From contig JAULSR010000005.1 in the NCBI GenBank assembly GCA_030512295.1, positions 1,984,001 to 2,048,000 on the forward strand: 64,000 nucleotides of DNA. Reading direction: 5' to 3'. Below the pieces are notes generated by a model that was not told the origin of the DNA, ran no database searches, and saw nothing but the letters and a program-made list of their open reading frames with translations. Positions 22,236 through 32,875 of this stretch are shown here, one piece after another; positions within the stretch are counted from its first letter, which is position 1; each line of letters opens with the position of its first letter. The translations under genes were made by a program, and so were the position numbers. The stretch is from Bombardia bombarda (taxonomy: Eukaryota > Ascomycota > Sordariomycetes > Sordariales > Lasiosphaeriaceae).

Positions 22236-22980
22236 GGGGTTGGTGTAAGGAGGTAAGGAGGAAGTGGGAGGGGGGAGGGGGGAGGGGGTTGAGTGCTGTA
22301 GACGGGGGATATATACCCAGCTTGAAAGGGACAAGGGAATACAAAAAAGGGGATAAAAAGAGGATTTTGCTTGGGTCGGAAATATGGGTTGTTGGTTGGG
22401 TAGGGGTAGGGGTAGGGGCTTTGGTTTTACTGTTTTGATGGGTTTTCCATGTCTTGTTTTGTCTGGGCTGACATCTATGCTGGGGATGTTAGGAATTCTA
22501 GAAGCGAGTCAGACATCTGTTCTGGCTGTACATTGATGTGTTATGATATCCTTTTATTTTGTCGGCGAAAAATAAGTTGCTTGTTTGTGGTTGTTATGAT
22601 AGGATTGCCTACCTTACCTTAGATACCAGATGTGTTTAGATCAAATACAGGAGCTTTGTCGGTAAGATGTCATCCAAATGTCTCTGTAGGTGAGGTGAAC
22701 AACTTGGTCATTATTCGGTGTCAGCTGGATAGATATTGCTGTCAATATAGTCAGGTACATGTAGCTAGGCGTTTGAGTAGCCCAAGTCATAATTAAGTAG
22801 GAATTAAAAGCTAGCTAATAAGAGGCCGATCGATCATGGCGTGTTCTTGTGTAAATGGAACGCAAAGTTCCCATCCTCTATCATCTAAGATATTTCTGAA
22901 CAGACCCCAAGCTCAAAACAAATTCATCGATAAGCACTCGGCGACGAGGTTATGGCCAGCGTCCAAGCATGTGATAGCAG
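22236..22980. other. Convergent spacer
   Basis: Between the transcription factor stop and the PX-like gene stop. It has G-rich GGGAGGGG runs just after the stop and a TACCTTACCTTAGATA motif near 22609-22626. No gene seen. Confidence 0.5.
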
Positions 22981-23475
22981 TCATCTTCCTCCACAATCTC
23001 CAATCCTCCGTCTTAGAAAGTATTCAACCGCGCATTCGTGAGGCCACTTGCCCAGCGCCTCCCATAGAAACCGATGAAGATAATGGCTATGGTTCTGGTC
23101 GTGAATGGGTTGTAGTTGTAGTTGCTCTTGTTCTTGTGCGTAGTGTTGCTCCTCGTCAGGACAAAGTGGCGGCGCGTTCGGCCACATTGTCAGTCCGTTC
23201 CTCAACGTGACAAAGTCGTCCCATGAGCGGTAGATGGTACAGGCTCGGTTGCGTTCGTAGTAAAGCTCCACCTCGTATGACGAGAGAGGAGCGGAGTCAT
23301 GGCTGCTACCGTCTTGGTCTGAAGTCGTGGGCGGGTATGACGAGGATGATGATAGCGGTTGAACCCATGTGGCGATGGGAAGCTGACGGGTGCCGTTGTA
23401 GGTGTGGTGATACTTTCGCGAGTGCAGCTGAGGTTTGCTTGGGATCAACGCGTCTTGGGGTGACTTGATTTGCAT
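22981..23475 (-). CDS. Small PX-like hypothetical protein
   Basis: A single open frame of 164 residues starting at MQIKSPQDAL. The middle (SYEVELYYERNRACTIYRSW, then DDFVTLRNGL) resembles the first strands and helix of a PX-type phosphoinositide-binding fold. The end (FLWEALGKWPHECAVEYFLR) has the look of the C-terminal helix in short fungal hypothetical proteins. Between them is a Gln/Glu-rich loop. I do not recognise a studied orthologue. The classical PX basic residues are not evident, so lipid binding is unproven. Codon use and the lack of stops make it a probable gene. It could have an upstream exon. Confidence 0.6.
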   Translation of the reverse strand: MQIKSPQDALIPSKPQLHSRKYHHTYNGTRQLPIATWVQPLSSSSSYPPTTSDQDGSSHDSAPLSSYEVELYYERNRACTIYRSWDDFVTLRNGLTMWPNAPPLCPDEEQHYAQEQEQLQLQPIHDQNHSHYLHRFLWEALGKWPHECAVEYFLRRRIGDCGGR

Positions 23476-24870
23476 CTTTGTGGCTGCTAGCTGTGCAGCC
23501 GAGGAAGATGATGTTGTGTGGAGTATGGAAAGCGGTCGATTAATGACCAGACATCGTTGTTAGAGATTGGTAGAGACGGTGTCGTTGTTGAAAGGCGAGT
23601 TTGTTGTCGGATTACTCAACAACAACTCAGCGAGAAGGACAAACCAGTTTTGATCGTGTGTTTGAGGTGTGTTTTCAATGGTTCGGACGAAGAGAAGGAA
23701 ACAGATCACAGCATAGACGGAAGGGTCGTTCAACTGTAGCTGCTGTTTTCGTGCATTTTTCCCGGATTGGGGGCTCTTGGTCGATACCAATCATAGTTGG
23801 CTTTCACATGAAGGAAAGGCGGAGGCGGTGTTCTGGGTAGTAACTAACAACCAGGGAAGAAGGAATACTGGACGCTCATCAACGGTCCTAGCTGCATCGC
23901 CTCAGCGTGTCTATGTGATGTGGAGGAGGGCATGGCCGCCACATGTCATGCTCGGACGAGGCTGCACTTGCTGCGTTTTGTACACACACGCAATAATCTA
24001 TCAAAACCTATGTCCACGATGTGAAGTATGGAGATGAAATATCGTCACAGACGGCGAGACAGAAAAGAAGGAGTCTCGAATGCATGCATGGTGGTAAGGC
24101 AGAACATTAAAATTCCCACCTGAAACAGGTAAGTCCATGACAAACAACGGCGAACAGCGACCTTTCAACCATACAGAGTCGTTGTTTCCTCCCCTTTATT
24201 TGTTCGACCGCTTCCCACCGGCGAACAGCGCATATCTTCCGGTAGAGCCAGCCAGTCTGACGTGCGGAAGGACAATGGGCACGACCAGCGAATCAGGCTA
24301 GCTAAAATGATCCCGTAGGGGCCACTAAAACGTACCAACGTCCCCCGAAAGGGTGGCAGCCTTGTCAGGAGAGTTAGACATGTCATCAAATCGGGTGATT
24401 GCGAGGATTGATTTGATTTACATTTGTAAAGGCGGTGGAGGGAGGTGGTTAAGTGAGGTCGGGTCAGCCCCCAACAGAACGAGCAAGACAATGGGGCTTA
24501 GCGTAGCCCTTGAAACGCAAACCCCTGTACTTTCCATGTCGACTCTGAAACATTTTAACGGCTTCCGTGGTGGGGTAATCCTAATGCAAGACAGCTGACG
24601 TACAGGTACGTACCCACGCCATGGACGTGCGCTAACGACGACGCGTCTCCTGAAAACTTTGGTGATGGAAGATCCTCGGCACCTCCCTGAAGAAAACGAT
24701 GATGGAAATATGATGTTGCCGTCTCTGCTCGAGAGGATTTTCCGGGCGGACAGTGTTCTCTCGGCGAGCACCGATGTTCGAGGCTAATATTAAGTACCCC
24801 AATCGATAACAGCCCGCGCTAATGCGACTCAAGATCTCCGGGGTCGATCGATCGAATTGCATCTCAGACA
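23476..24870. other. Intergenic region left of the repeat island
   Basis: About 1.4 kb upstream of the PX-like gene. Open frames are short, on both strands, and lack recognisable motifs. I see no gene or clear repeat. Confidence 0.45.
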
Positions 24871-25624
24871 TGTACACCTCCACCGGGGTGTCAAATGTTA
24901 AATGTCTACAGTCCAACCCTGGTTTAATTGTTAGTTTGGTTCTTTTTTTGACTGGGGTCCCGGCCCGGGGTCATCAGCCAATTATATAATTTTCAGCCCG
25001 TACAGCCAACTTGAACAACGAAAAATCCGTCTTGGTTAGTATTGCTCATCTGACCACCAAAATCATCACCAAAAGCCTCACTTTTCTCATTTTTTTTAGG
25101 CGATTTTGACTGATTTCGACTGTTTAAGGGCGCCGATCAAAGTGGAAATCGGTTAAAATCAGTCAATTTGAACTGACAGTCATTCAAATCAGCTAGCTAG
25201 TTAGTCAACGCTCAGGGTAGTCAAAAGAGGGCTCAGGGTAGTTATACTGGCTATTGACTTCCCGATTTGGCTAGCTTTTTTGGTTCCGACTTGGCCGTTT
25301 TTGGGCTCTTTTTTTGGACTACATAGACGACATTTAAATACACTTTTCTTTACCTATATGCAGTACAAATTCATGTCTTGGTATGTAATTTAGTTGTATT
25401 TCTATGGCGCCAATCAGCCTCAGCAATTAGCTGTCAGCCCCTGTCTTTTACCTATAACTACCCCCTGCTTTGTACTAAACTAACAATTAAACCAGGGTTG
25501 GAGTGTACTTACCAAAGCACCAATATGGGCCACATACAAGGGGGCCCGGAGCCAAAAAAACAGGGCAAAACACGTAGAAAAATCGACTTTTTATTATACG
25601 GTAACCCCGCTTGATTTTTCCGCC
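24871..25624 (+). mobile_element. Element B, copy 1: left inverted-repeat end, interrupted by element A and truncated at right
   Basis: It begins with the same 38-base sequence as the intact copy at 28486 (TGTACACCTCCACCGGGGTG and onward). It is split by a 597-bp insertion and continues from 25508 in step with copy 2 (CACATACAAGGGGGCCCGGA and onward) until GATTTTTCCGCCT. Beyond that the two copies diverge, and no right-hand inverted repeat is found here. It differs from copy 2 mainly by G-to-A changes. It carries no coding capacity, so it is a non-autonomous element. Confidence 0.85.
24909..25505. mobile_element. Element A: 597-bp inverted-repeat transposon (MITE-like) with TA target duplication
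   Basis: The ends are inverted repeats of about 28 bases (CAGTCCAACCCTGGTTTAAT and onward; right end CACTCCAACCCTGG in reverse), with one or two mismatches. TA sits on each side at 24907-24908 and 25506-25507. The uninterrupted site is seen in element B copy 2, where the flanks read GTCTACTTGCC without the insert. TA duplication and CA-starting ends are typical of the Tc1/mariner/pogo superfamily. The inside has no long open frame, so it must have moved with a transposase supplied elsewhere. Confidence 0.88.
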
Positions 25625-25690
25625 TCGTTAATCCCATCGCGACTCCCCCTTTCCTAACGTATACTTCTCGAGCAGCCCTTTGCGTATACG

Positions 25691-28072
25691 TTATTTGTAG
25701 ACAAGTCTCGAGTCAGGCGGCATGGTAACTGTAACTGCCCCGAAGCATCTCGAGACGCTCTCCACGACCGACCGCAGCTCTTTCCTAAAGGGATCATCTC
25801 CATGCTTCTGCAATGTGTCGCGATTCCTCTTCCGAACCTGGCTGTCCGGGGGGATAGAGCCGAGAGGTTCGCGAGCGCAGACTTTCGCCCTTTCGAGATC
25901 TACGATCATAGGACCCTTATCATATGTGATATTTCGTGCTTCCGCGTCGCCGTGGAGGACCTGCAGTCGGTGTAGGCTTGCAAAGGCCGCAGAAACTGCA
26001 GCGATGACACGGGTCTTGTCGATCTGGTCAGTGCAGTAGGGCAGAGGTCGCCCACCCCAACTGAGAAGGAGGAGGTGTCTGAAGACACCACCATCATAGT
26101 AGTATGGCAGGACCAGATTTATCAGACCAAGACACACAGGAACATGCTCCCCCTGGATAGAGCGAAGATGGTCGTACATCTTCTCCTCATGCTGGAGGCG
26201 CTTAAGGCATGGCGCTTCCACAGCCTTAGCTACGAACGTATATCCAAAGGCGGACAGACGAATCTTTAGGAGCGCTCTAATTAAGCCGGACAAATAGAGC
26301 GGGACGGAGTCCGCATCAGGACCGCGATCTTTGGCCAGTTGAGTGCGGACAAGAGGCTTGAACTTGGCGAGGTCAATGTGCCTGGATCCGTGGCTTTCGG
26401 CGTTAGGGCAGCTTTCGTCTATCGGTCCGCCATACGCCAGACCGAGGAGACAGTGATGAGTACAGTACGGCCGGTCCTGTATTCTTGTCCGCTCCGCCCC
26501 ACGTTGCTGCCGGCCCCCTCTTGTCTGCTCCGCCCCACGTTGCTGCCGGCCCCCTCTTGTCTGCTCCGCCCCACGTTACTATCGGCCCCCTCTCCCACCT
26601 TGTCCCCGCCTCCCGCTAAAGATCAAACTTAAACTAGCTACCTCCTTGCCAAAACGAGTCGAACGACCTACCGTCGGTGAAGGGGGAGCATCTTTGTCGT
26701 TACTGTTGTTTCCAAGACCCGACCTAATATTAGGTGGCCGGCAGTTTGAACGCGTCCGAATTGGCGAGCGTTTGAACCTACGCTAATGCTGTGCTTTGTA
26801 AGGGGAAGCGCGAGGCTGCTTTCCCTTACGAACCGTTTCAGGGATTCTGCTCAGCACATCGTCGTACTCCACAGCCCAGGTATTAAGCGTTGCAGCTGCA
26901 TCATGCCACACTTGCGAAGGCGGTTCCGCACGGAGGGACTGGAGAATGAAGGCGAAGACCTGTGCAACAGCCGTGCGATATAGCCGAGTCTCGTCGTTGT
27001 CGCGGACGTCTAAGTTTGGTACACTTATATAGTAGTAGACTGTGCTGGCATCGTCTGGAATGTACAGAAAGACAAAGGCCTCACCCGTAGAGATATATCT
27101 ATACTGGATGCCTTTACTAATCATATAGGAGAAAAGCTGGGTAACAACAGCAGCGGCGAGCGCCTTTGACGTAAATGTAAAGTCCTCGCTATTTTTATTG
27201 ATTATGTCGCGATCTGGCTGGACTTCGGATACTAGGCCTGTGTTTATTTCATTCTGTGTCAGCTTATGCGGTGCCTTGTACTCGATCGCTATCTTGGGGA
27301 CGTTCACGCCGTCCGATGTTTCGTAAATACAAAAGTTGTCTGCTCGGTTACCCTTCCCCTTCCCTTTTATCTTGCTCTGAGCTTTGTAGGTCGGTCCCGT
27401 TCGGGCGGATGTTCCATCACTGGTACCACCCTCGCTAAGGGACAGAGACTCGGTGAGATTATTTTCGGTATTGCTAAGGTTTGTGTGACTCTCGAATGTC
27501 ACGGTCCCGCGTAGACTAAGGCGGTCTCGTAGCAGTATATTATCGTTCATTGCGCCGATAAGTTTCTGTACCGCGTTTTCGACTGTATCGCGCTCGAAAT
27601 ATCGAAGACCGTCCTCGTTGTTGATGGAACCGATTAAAGACCGCACGTAGTCCATCTGAGTCTGGGACGGGAATTGGTGCTGGGAAGTGAAGGACGGTTC
27701 TGAGAGTTGTTCCCATATCTCCTCTTGTCTCGCGGGGAAGTCATCCTACGGAATGATTCGTCGAGGGTAAAGTCGGCCGACAGGATTCGTCGGATTGCCT
27801 TGCGTAGTTATGGAACGACGAGTGACCACTTGAATAGCGAGATTGAGAGAGTGGCAAGCCTCAAGATAAGGCATAAGCGTCTGCGGTCGCGCAATCTGCT
27901 CTACCTTTTCCCGTAAACGCTCTGCCTTTTCCTGCGAACGCTCTGCCTTTTCCTGCGAACGCTCTGCCTTTTCCCGCAAAAGCTTTTCCTTTTCCCGCAA
28001 AAGCTTTTCCTTTTCCAGCGAACGCTCGGTTTCGGCGAGAGCTTGCCGTAGTCTCGCATTCTCGTCGTCCAT
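25691..28072 (-). pseudogene. Broken Crinkler-like gene: coiled coil, restriction-endonuclease-like domain, protein-kinase-like domain
   Basis: One reading frame runs 794 codons, from the ATG of MDDENARLRQALAE to the terminal stop, interrupted only by four nonsense codons: TAG at 27748-27746, TAG at 26785-26783, TAG at 26581-26579 and TAA at 26578-26576. No frameshift is needed. The N-terminus is a Glu/Lys/Arg heptad coiled coil (LEKEKLLREKEKLLREKAER). The middle has the E-x-K core IAIEYKAP of a PD-(D/E)XK-like nuclease and FTFTSKALAAAVVTQLFSYM. The C-terminus has kinase-like landmarks: TFVAKAV, VLHGDAEARN and IVDLERA. This nuclease plus kinase layout is known in fungal Crinkler-type effectors. 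All stops fit single C-to-T or G-to-A changes. It lies between two copies of element B. It is probably not translated in full. Confidence 0.82.
26484..26591. repeat. Three tandem 36-bp units inside the pseudogene
   Basis: Units at 26484, 26520 and 26556 encode a 12-residue Gly/Gln/Arg-rich repeat on the minus strand, in the linker before the kinase-like domain. The third unit differs by transitions that create two adjacent stop codons where its sisters read Gln-Gln. Confidence 0.92.
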
Positions 28073-28258
28073 TGTAAAGCGAAGCGTTCTGAAGCAGCGA
28101 CTATAGGGCCACAAGTCGAGCAACGCTTTGTTCTGGGTATAGGACGGCCGATTGTTTGGGTTCCACCGTTAGATTAAGACGATCAATGGGGCGTACCTAT
28201 GTCGAAGAAAGATAAAAAGAAGAAGGGCAAAGATTGGGTTGGCGCTTGTTGATGACGT

Positions 28259-28402
28259 GGAGAAATCAGAGCTGGAGAAATCAGAGCTGGAGAAATCAGA
28301 GCTGGAGAAATCAGAGCTGGAGAAATTAGAGCTGGAGAAATTAGAGCTGGAGAAATCAGAGCTGGAGAAATCAGAGCTGGGAAAATCAGAGCTGGAGAAA
28401 CT
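28259..28402. repeat. 15-bp minisatellite, nine to ten units
   Basis: The unit is GGAGAAATCAGAGCT, repeated nine times plus a partial copy, with variants in units five, six and nine. It is open in both directions (ELEKS on plus, SSDFS on minus) but has no ATG-led gene around it. It sits between the pseudogene and element B copy 2. Confidence 0.95.
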
Positions 28403-28485
28403 TGCTAACGTGCTAACTTGTTGAGGATTAGTCATCTCTGTTAGTCAGCCGTCACCACTTCGGCATCTTGTTGTTCCGCTTGCTT

Positions 28486-28858
28486 TGTACACCTCCACCG
28501 GGGTGTCAAATGTTAAATGTCTACTTGCCAAGGCACCAATGTGGGCCACATACAAGGGGGCCCGGAGCCAAAAAAACAGGGCAAAACACGTAGAAAAATC
28601 GACTTTTTATTGTACGGTAACCCCGCTACCCCGCTTGATTTTTCCGCCTGGCCAGCCGCCCGCATGCCCACAACCTTCCTAACTTCCTGACGGGTTTTTA
28701 TTCTTAGGTACTTTTGCTAAAGAAATCGGTGAAAGAGTACTTCCGAAATTAATTTCTAACTTAGTTCAGTGTTAGCGTTGTTAAACCCGGAAGGGGTCCC
28801 TGAACACACCCTTGTAAGTCATTGAAAATAACATTTGGCACCCCGGTGGAGGTGTACA
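28486..28858. mobile_element. Element B, copy 2: complete 373-bp inverted-repeat element
   Basis: Both ends carry a 30-base inverted repeat, TGTACACCTCCACCGGGGTG plus ten more bases, with one mismatch. Within each end a TA precedes CACCTCC, so the core is probably 28490-28854 with a TA duplication, as in Tc1/mariner-type elements. There is no coding frame of note. An 8-base duplication (CTACCCCG) distinguishes it from copy 1. It gives the empty-site allele for element A. Confidence 0.88.
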
Positions 28859-29861
28859 GTTTATGTGGGCGAATGGGTGGTAAAAGTACGAACTTAGTGC
28901 TAAGATTCAACACCAGAATCGTTTTCTGAACGTGTTCACTCGGGCATGAAGAAAACATAGGAATGCTGAGAAGTGATAGAATAGAAAAGTACGAAGTAAG
29001 TACGAGGTACCTGGGGACAAAAGTCCACTTTGGTCTGCTGGAGACGGAGAAATTGGGGAAGGCACGTTGCAAGTAACCGGGAGGTACTCTGTACCAACAG
29101 ACTCTAGGCAAAGCACCCCACTGGTCCACAGGCTCGATTTGGCCGTTTTGCCAAAATAGCGCCCCAGCAACGCGCCTCACCTCTTTTCCTGCGTCGCTTA
29201 CCTGGAGCCAATGCCGCCGCCTGCCTTCCAGGTTGTCAACAAGAGTGCAGTTCTTTTGTACTATTTAATCAACACGCAACATGCAACCCGCAGAACGGGA
29301 GGAGGCACTTGCCATTGCCTCCACGGTGATTATGTATGTATGCATGCATTGGATATTGGCCAAGACAGGCAGCCACAATCAGATTGCAGTCAATGTTACG
29401 AGGGTACTTCAATAACATCAATGATCAAACGGCATGCAGCTGGTAAACAAACGGGAGCTGAGAGGTAGGTAGGCAAAGCTGGGCCCCTCCAAGCTAGGTA
29501 CCAACCTAGACACAAAGGGTGATCGCGTCGTGCCGGGGCCCCCTTCTTACCCTTCCCAGTATCCCAGCATCCCGGTCCTGGCCAAGTTTGGCGTTTTGGC
29601 AGTCCCTCCCCATGCGACAAACCCTGTCTCCATCTTCTTCTTCCTTCGTCCGACCTTTTTGTGCCTGGTTTGTTTTGATCCCTTTATTTTCTTCCGCCTT
29701 CCGCCTTCCGCCTTCTTGCCTTTTTGCCTTTTTGCACATTGGATCTCCATCGCCATCGTCGTCGCCGCCTTTTTGCTTTAAAAGGCACACAACACCTTGC
29801 CGTTGCCAACAAATACACCATCCTCTTTTGGATCTTTTGCGACCTCCCTCCACCTCACGAC
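28859..29861. other. Intergenic region upstream of the NTF2-like gene
   Basis: About 1 kb between the repeat island and the next start codon. It includes a GTAGGTAGG/CTAGGTACC motif pair near 29465-29510 and a pyrimidine-rich leader with CTTCCGCCTTCCGCC repeats near 29690. Overlapping plus-strand frames here are low-complexity leader, not genes. Confidence 0.45.
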
Positions 29862-31714
29862 ATGGCGCTCCAGGCTGCATACAAGCAGTTCTTAGCTGCG
29901 CCCAGCTCGTCGGCGCTGGCCGCGAACGCGTCGCTGCACTACATTACCACTACGACCAGCATTCTTGGTGCCGCTGAGATCATAAAGCATCTCGGAGCAC
30001 AGCGCAACCAGGTCAAGACAAAGAAGGAGGAGGCTCTTTATGCAGTTGAGGGCCAGAATGCTATTGTCATTGAGGCCGAGACCTCTCTGGAATTCACTAC
30101 GGGTGGAGGGGCTTACCTTCCCGGCCTCGACGACAACTTTCTCATTGACCGCATCGTTCATTTCCCAATTGTGCGTGAACCTCTATCTCCCTCCCTGGTT
30201 CCTAGTCCCAATTAAGCATTGCTAACACGACTGCTGTGCGACAGATGCACGTTGTGACTTTCACCAGCCAGGGCACCATCCTACAGATCCGCCAGAGCTG
30301 GGATCAAGGCTCGCTTCTGAGGCAGCTTGAGGTGATTGGCAAGACGGGCCGCAACTGGCCAATTCGCGACGGAAAGGACCAGATCGGCCTTGTTACGAGG
30401 TGCATCAAGTCGGGTGGCAGTGTGACAGCCCCCGCCCCCGCCCCCGCCGTCCCGAACCCCATCAGCCATGCTCGGGGCACGTCGACTAATATCCTCCGCG
30501 ACCCGCATGCTTCGTTGGCTCTATTCGCGCCCCGTGAGGAATCCGAGAACCTTCCCGAGGCCGTCATATCGCCTTACGCTGGCCGCCGGCCTCGCCAACG
30601 ATCCTTTACTGAAATCCTGGGCGACGAGCCGGTCGACGAGCCCAATTCCCCCAGCAGGGGTCGCGAGCGTTCGCAGTCCCCCAGCAAGGGCTTCGCTCCC
30701 AAGGCCGGTGCCACCAAGCATCTCCAGCCAATTCGCCTTTTTGAGAATGACGAGAATGGCGATTCCGCGGCCGCCAAGAATAGCACCTCGCCCGAGCGTC
30801 CGATGCGTGTGAATCCCACCAAGTATCAGCACTTTGACTTTGTCGATGGCTCAGACCCGCAAGACGCACCAAAGCCCGGCAGGGACTTGGCCCAGAAGTC
30901 CAAGTCCAAGCACGATACCAACTGGTCGTTTGACGATTTCAACACACCCCAGAAGTCGGCAGCCACTCGTACTATGACTAAGGGACGGGACGTGCGACAC
31001 TGGGGCAACGAAAACGACGTGGTTGAGCCGACTCCGGCTAAGAGAGCCCCTGCTGGCCAAGTCAAAGGACGCATCAACGCCGAGTCGCACTTTGACTTCG
31101 TTGAGCCGACTCCGGCCAAGAAAGCCCCAGCCCACCAGGCTAAGGGACGCATCAATACCGAGTCACACTTTGACTTTGCCGACGAGGACCCATCCGCCGA
31201 GCCCCGCCTGATCGGCCGCCCCCGTGGCGCCGCACACAACTCCGGCTTCGGTCTGTACGATAACAACCTCTACAACGAAGACGGCAGCGCGCCAACGCCC
31301 GGCCCCGGCCCCCTAGGCAACATCACCAACATGAAGAACAGGGGCACCGACTTTGAGTCGCACTTCTCTCTAACCGACGTCTCTCCCAGCAGCAACGGCC
31401 CCAAGCCCGAGGCCAGGATCAGCGACGACCGCAAGAAGGCGGTGCGCATGATGGAGAGCAACTGGTCGGCTTACGACGAGTCCCCCACATCGCAAAAGGA
31501 GAACAGCAACCCCAAGGACCCGAACAAGGTCAAGAAGGCGGGCGCTGATGACCGCGGCATTGTGATCGCGGGCGACGGCATGGGCGGCAAGAAGGGCAGT
31601 GGGCGTGCGTGGGCCATCGGTGACGATAGCGACGAGGGACCGGACTCGCGCGGTGCCATTCCTGGAAAGAAGCAGCCACCGCAGGTGAAGTCGAGCAACT
31701 TTTGGGACTACTAG
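29862..31714 (+). CDS. NTF2-like domain protein with repeated aromatic-acidic motifs
   Basis: Exon 1 (29862-30170) and exon 2 (30245-31714) join in phase 0 across a 74-bp intron (GTGCGT...GCGACAG), giving 592 residues. Residues about 5-140 look like an NTF2-like fold (AAYKQFLAAPSSSALAANAS; VVTFTSQGTILQIRQSWDQG). The rest is disordered, rich in Pro/Ser/Lys/Asp. It carries about eight copies of a motif [H/N]-[F/W]-x-x-x-[D/E] often followed by Pro: QHFDFVD, NWSFDD, SHFDFVEP, SHFDFADE, SHFSLTD, NWSAYDESP, and NFWDY at the very C-terminus. A 26-residue segment is tandemly duplicated (31021-31176). The start MALQAAYKQF is the ATG closest to the domain. Function unknown; a scaffold that presents short linear motifs is an inference. 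Confidence 0.85.
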
Positions 31715-32875
31715 AGTCTCTCCGCATCTTTCTCCGGGGTCCCAAAGGAAATGTCTATGGTTTTTTTTCCTATTCCTTTTCCTTTTATGAATTACTCGTT
31801 TCTGGTACGGCTCATGATTCATGAGAACCAAAAAGAACCAACTTCTACTGACCTTATTCAAAACTTACTACCAGCCAATAACCGCAACTTTGTATTCACC
31901 TAGCCAAATGTTGTTGTATATTAGCAATGTCCTGATCAGGACTCTTCTTCTATTTCCATTTCTTTCCTTTTGTTTCGCTTGGCCTTCTTGTGATATCTCC
32001 CCCTTGTGTCATATTTCATTAGCCGCTTCGTTGCTCGCTTCGTATCTTTCTCTATACTGAGCTTGGAGCGTGGGATAAAACAAAATGAAACATAAGTTAC
32101 ATGAATGAATAGGTTTGGGCGCGAAGTGATGTATGCCAAGTGCAGCATGACTTTTTTTGCTATATGGATTGGACGGGTGGCGGTGTTTGCTTGTTGTCGC
32201 GTTGTTTTCTGTCTAATTGATAGTTGTCTTGGTTTTTGTACGTACATATCACGTCTACGCTCCTTGTTTCCCGATCATTCAGGGTTTACATATCTTGGTA
32301 ACAAAGGGACAAGAGACGAATCCGTAATTAAATCGGCAACTAACTTGAAGTACGTTATATTTTTCAAAAGTTTATTTATTATGTTATACGAAGATCACCT
32401 AAATAAAACATGTACTATTTACAGGTATTTTTTCGCCATGACCTCACAAGTAAATGGACCCCTAACTAGACAAGTCCCGAACAGACCCAATAACTCATAA
32501 AGACGACCAGAAAAAAACAAGGCACAATACCAGTCGACCGAGCTCTGAAGCCTATTTCTTTCTCATTGCCCATACCAATACTCCACGCCTAGCTCCAGGC
32601 TCCAAAAGCCAAGTCAAGGACCCACGTAAAGTAAACAATGCAAAAAGCATCCCATCACAAGCAATACTATGATACGTGACCAAAACCCCGGCCAACAGTG
32701 ATAGCGGCAGTAGAAGCGCTCACAGCAACAATAACGGCCATGAGACATACAACTTTCTCCTCTTCTATAATTATACAGAGGCAGACAAACCCGGTTCCGT
32801 GCTTTTGGCCTGGTAGATACTGATATATCAAACAGTTTCCCATCTCTTTTATGTCTTTTTTTTTTTTTTTTTCAC
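31715..32875. other. Convergent spacer
   Basis: Between the stops of the NTF2-like and permease genes. It is AT-richer than its surroundings, with a poly-T run next to the permease stop. No gene recognised. Confidence 0.5.

Noticed and set aside
28199..28252. Short ATG-led frame MSKKDKKKKGKDWVGAC before the minisatellite
   Set aside because: Ends after 17 codons and is out of frame with the repeat; no evidence that it is a gene.
29519..29977. Overlapping frames upstream of the NTF2-like start
   Set aside because: They are rich in Pro/Ser/Phe from a pyrimidine-rich leader and end inside the real gene.
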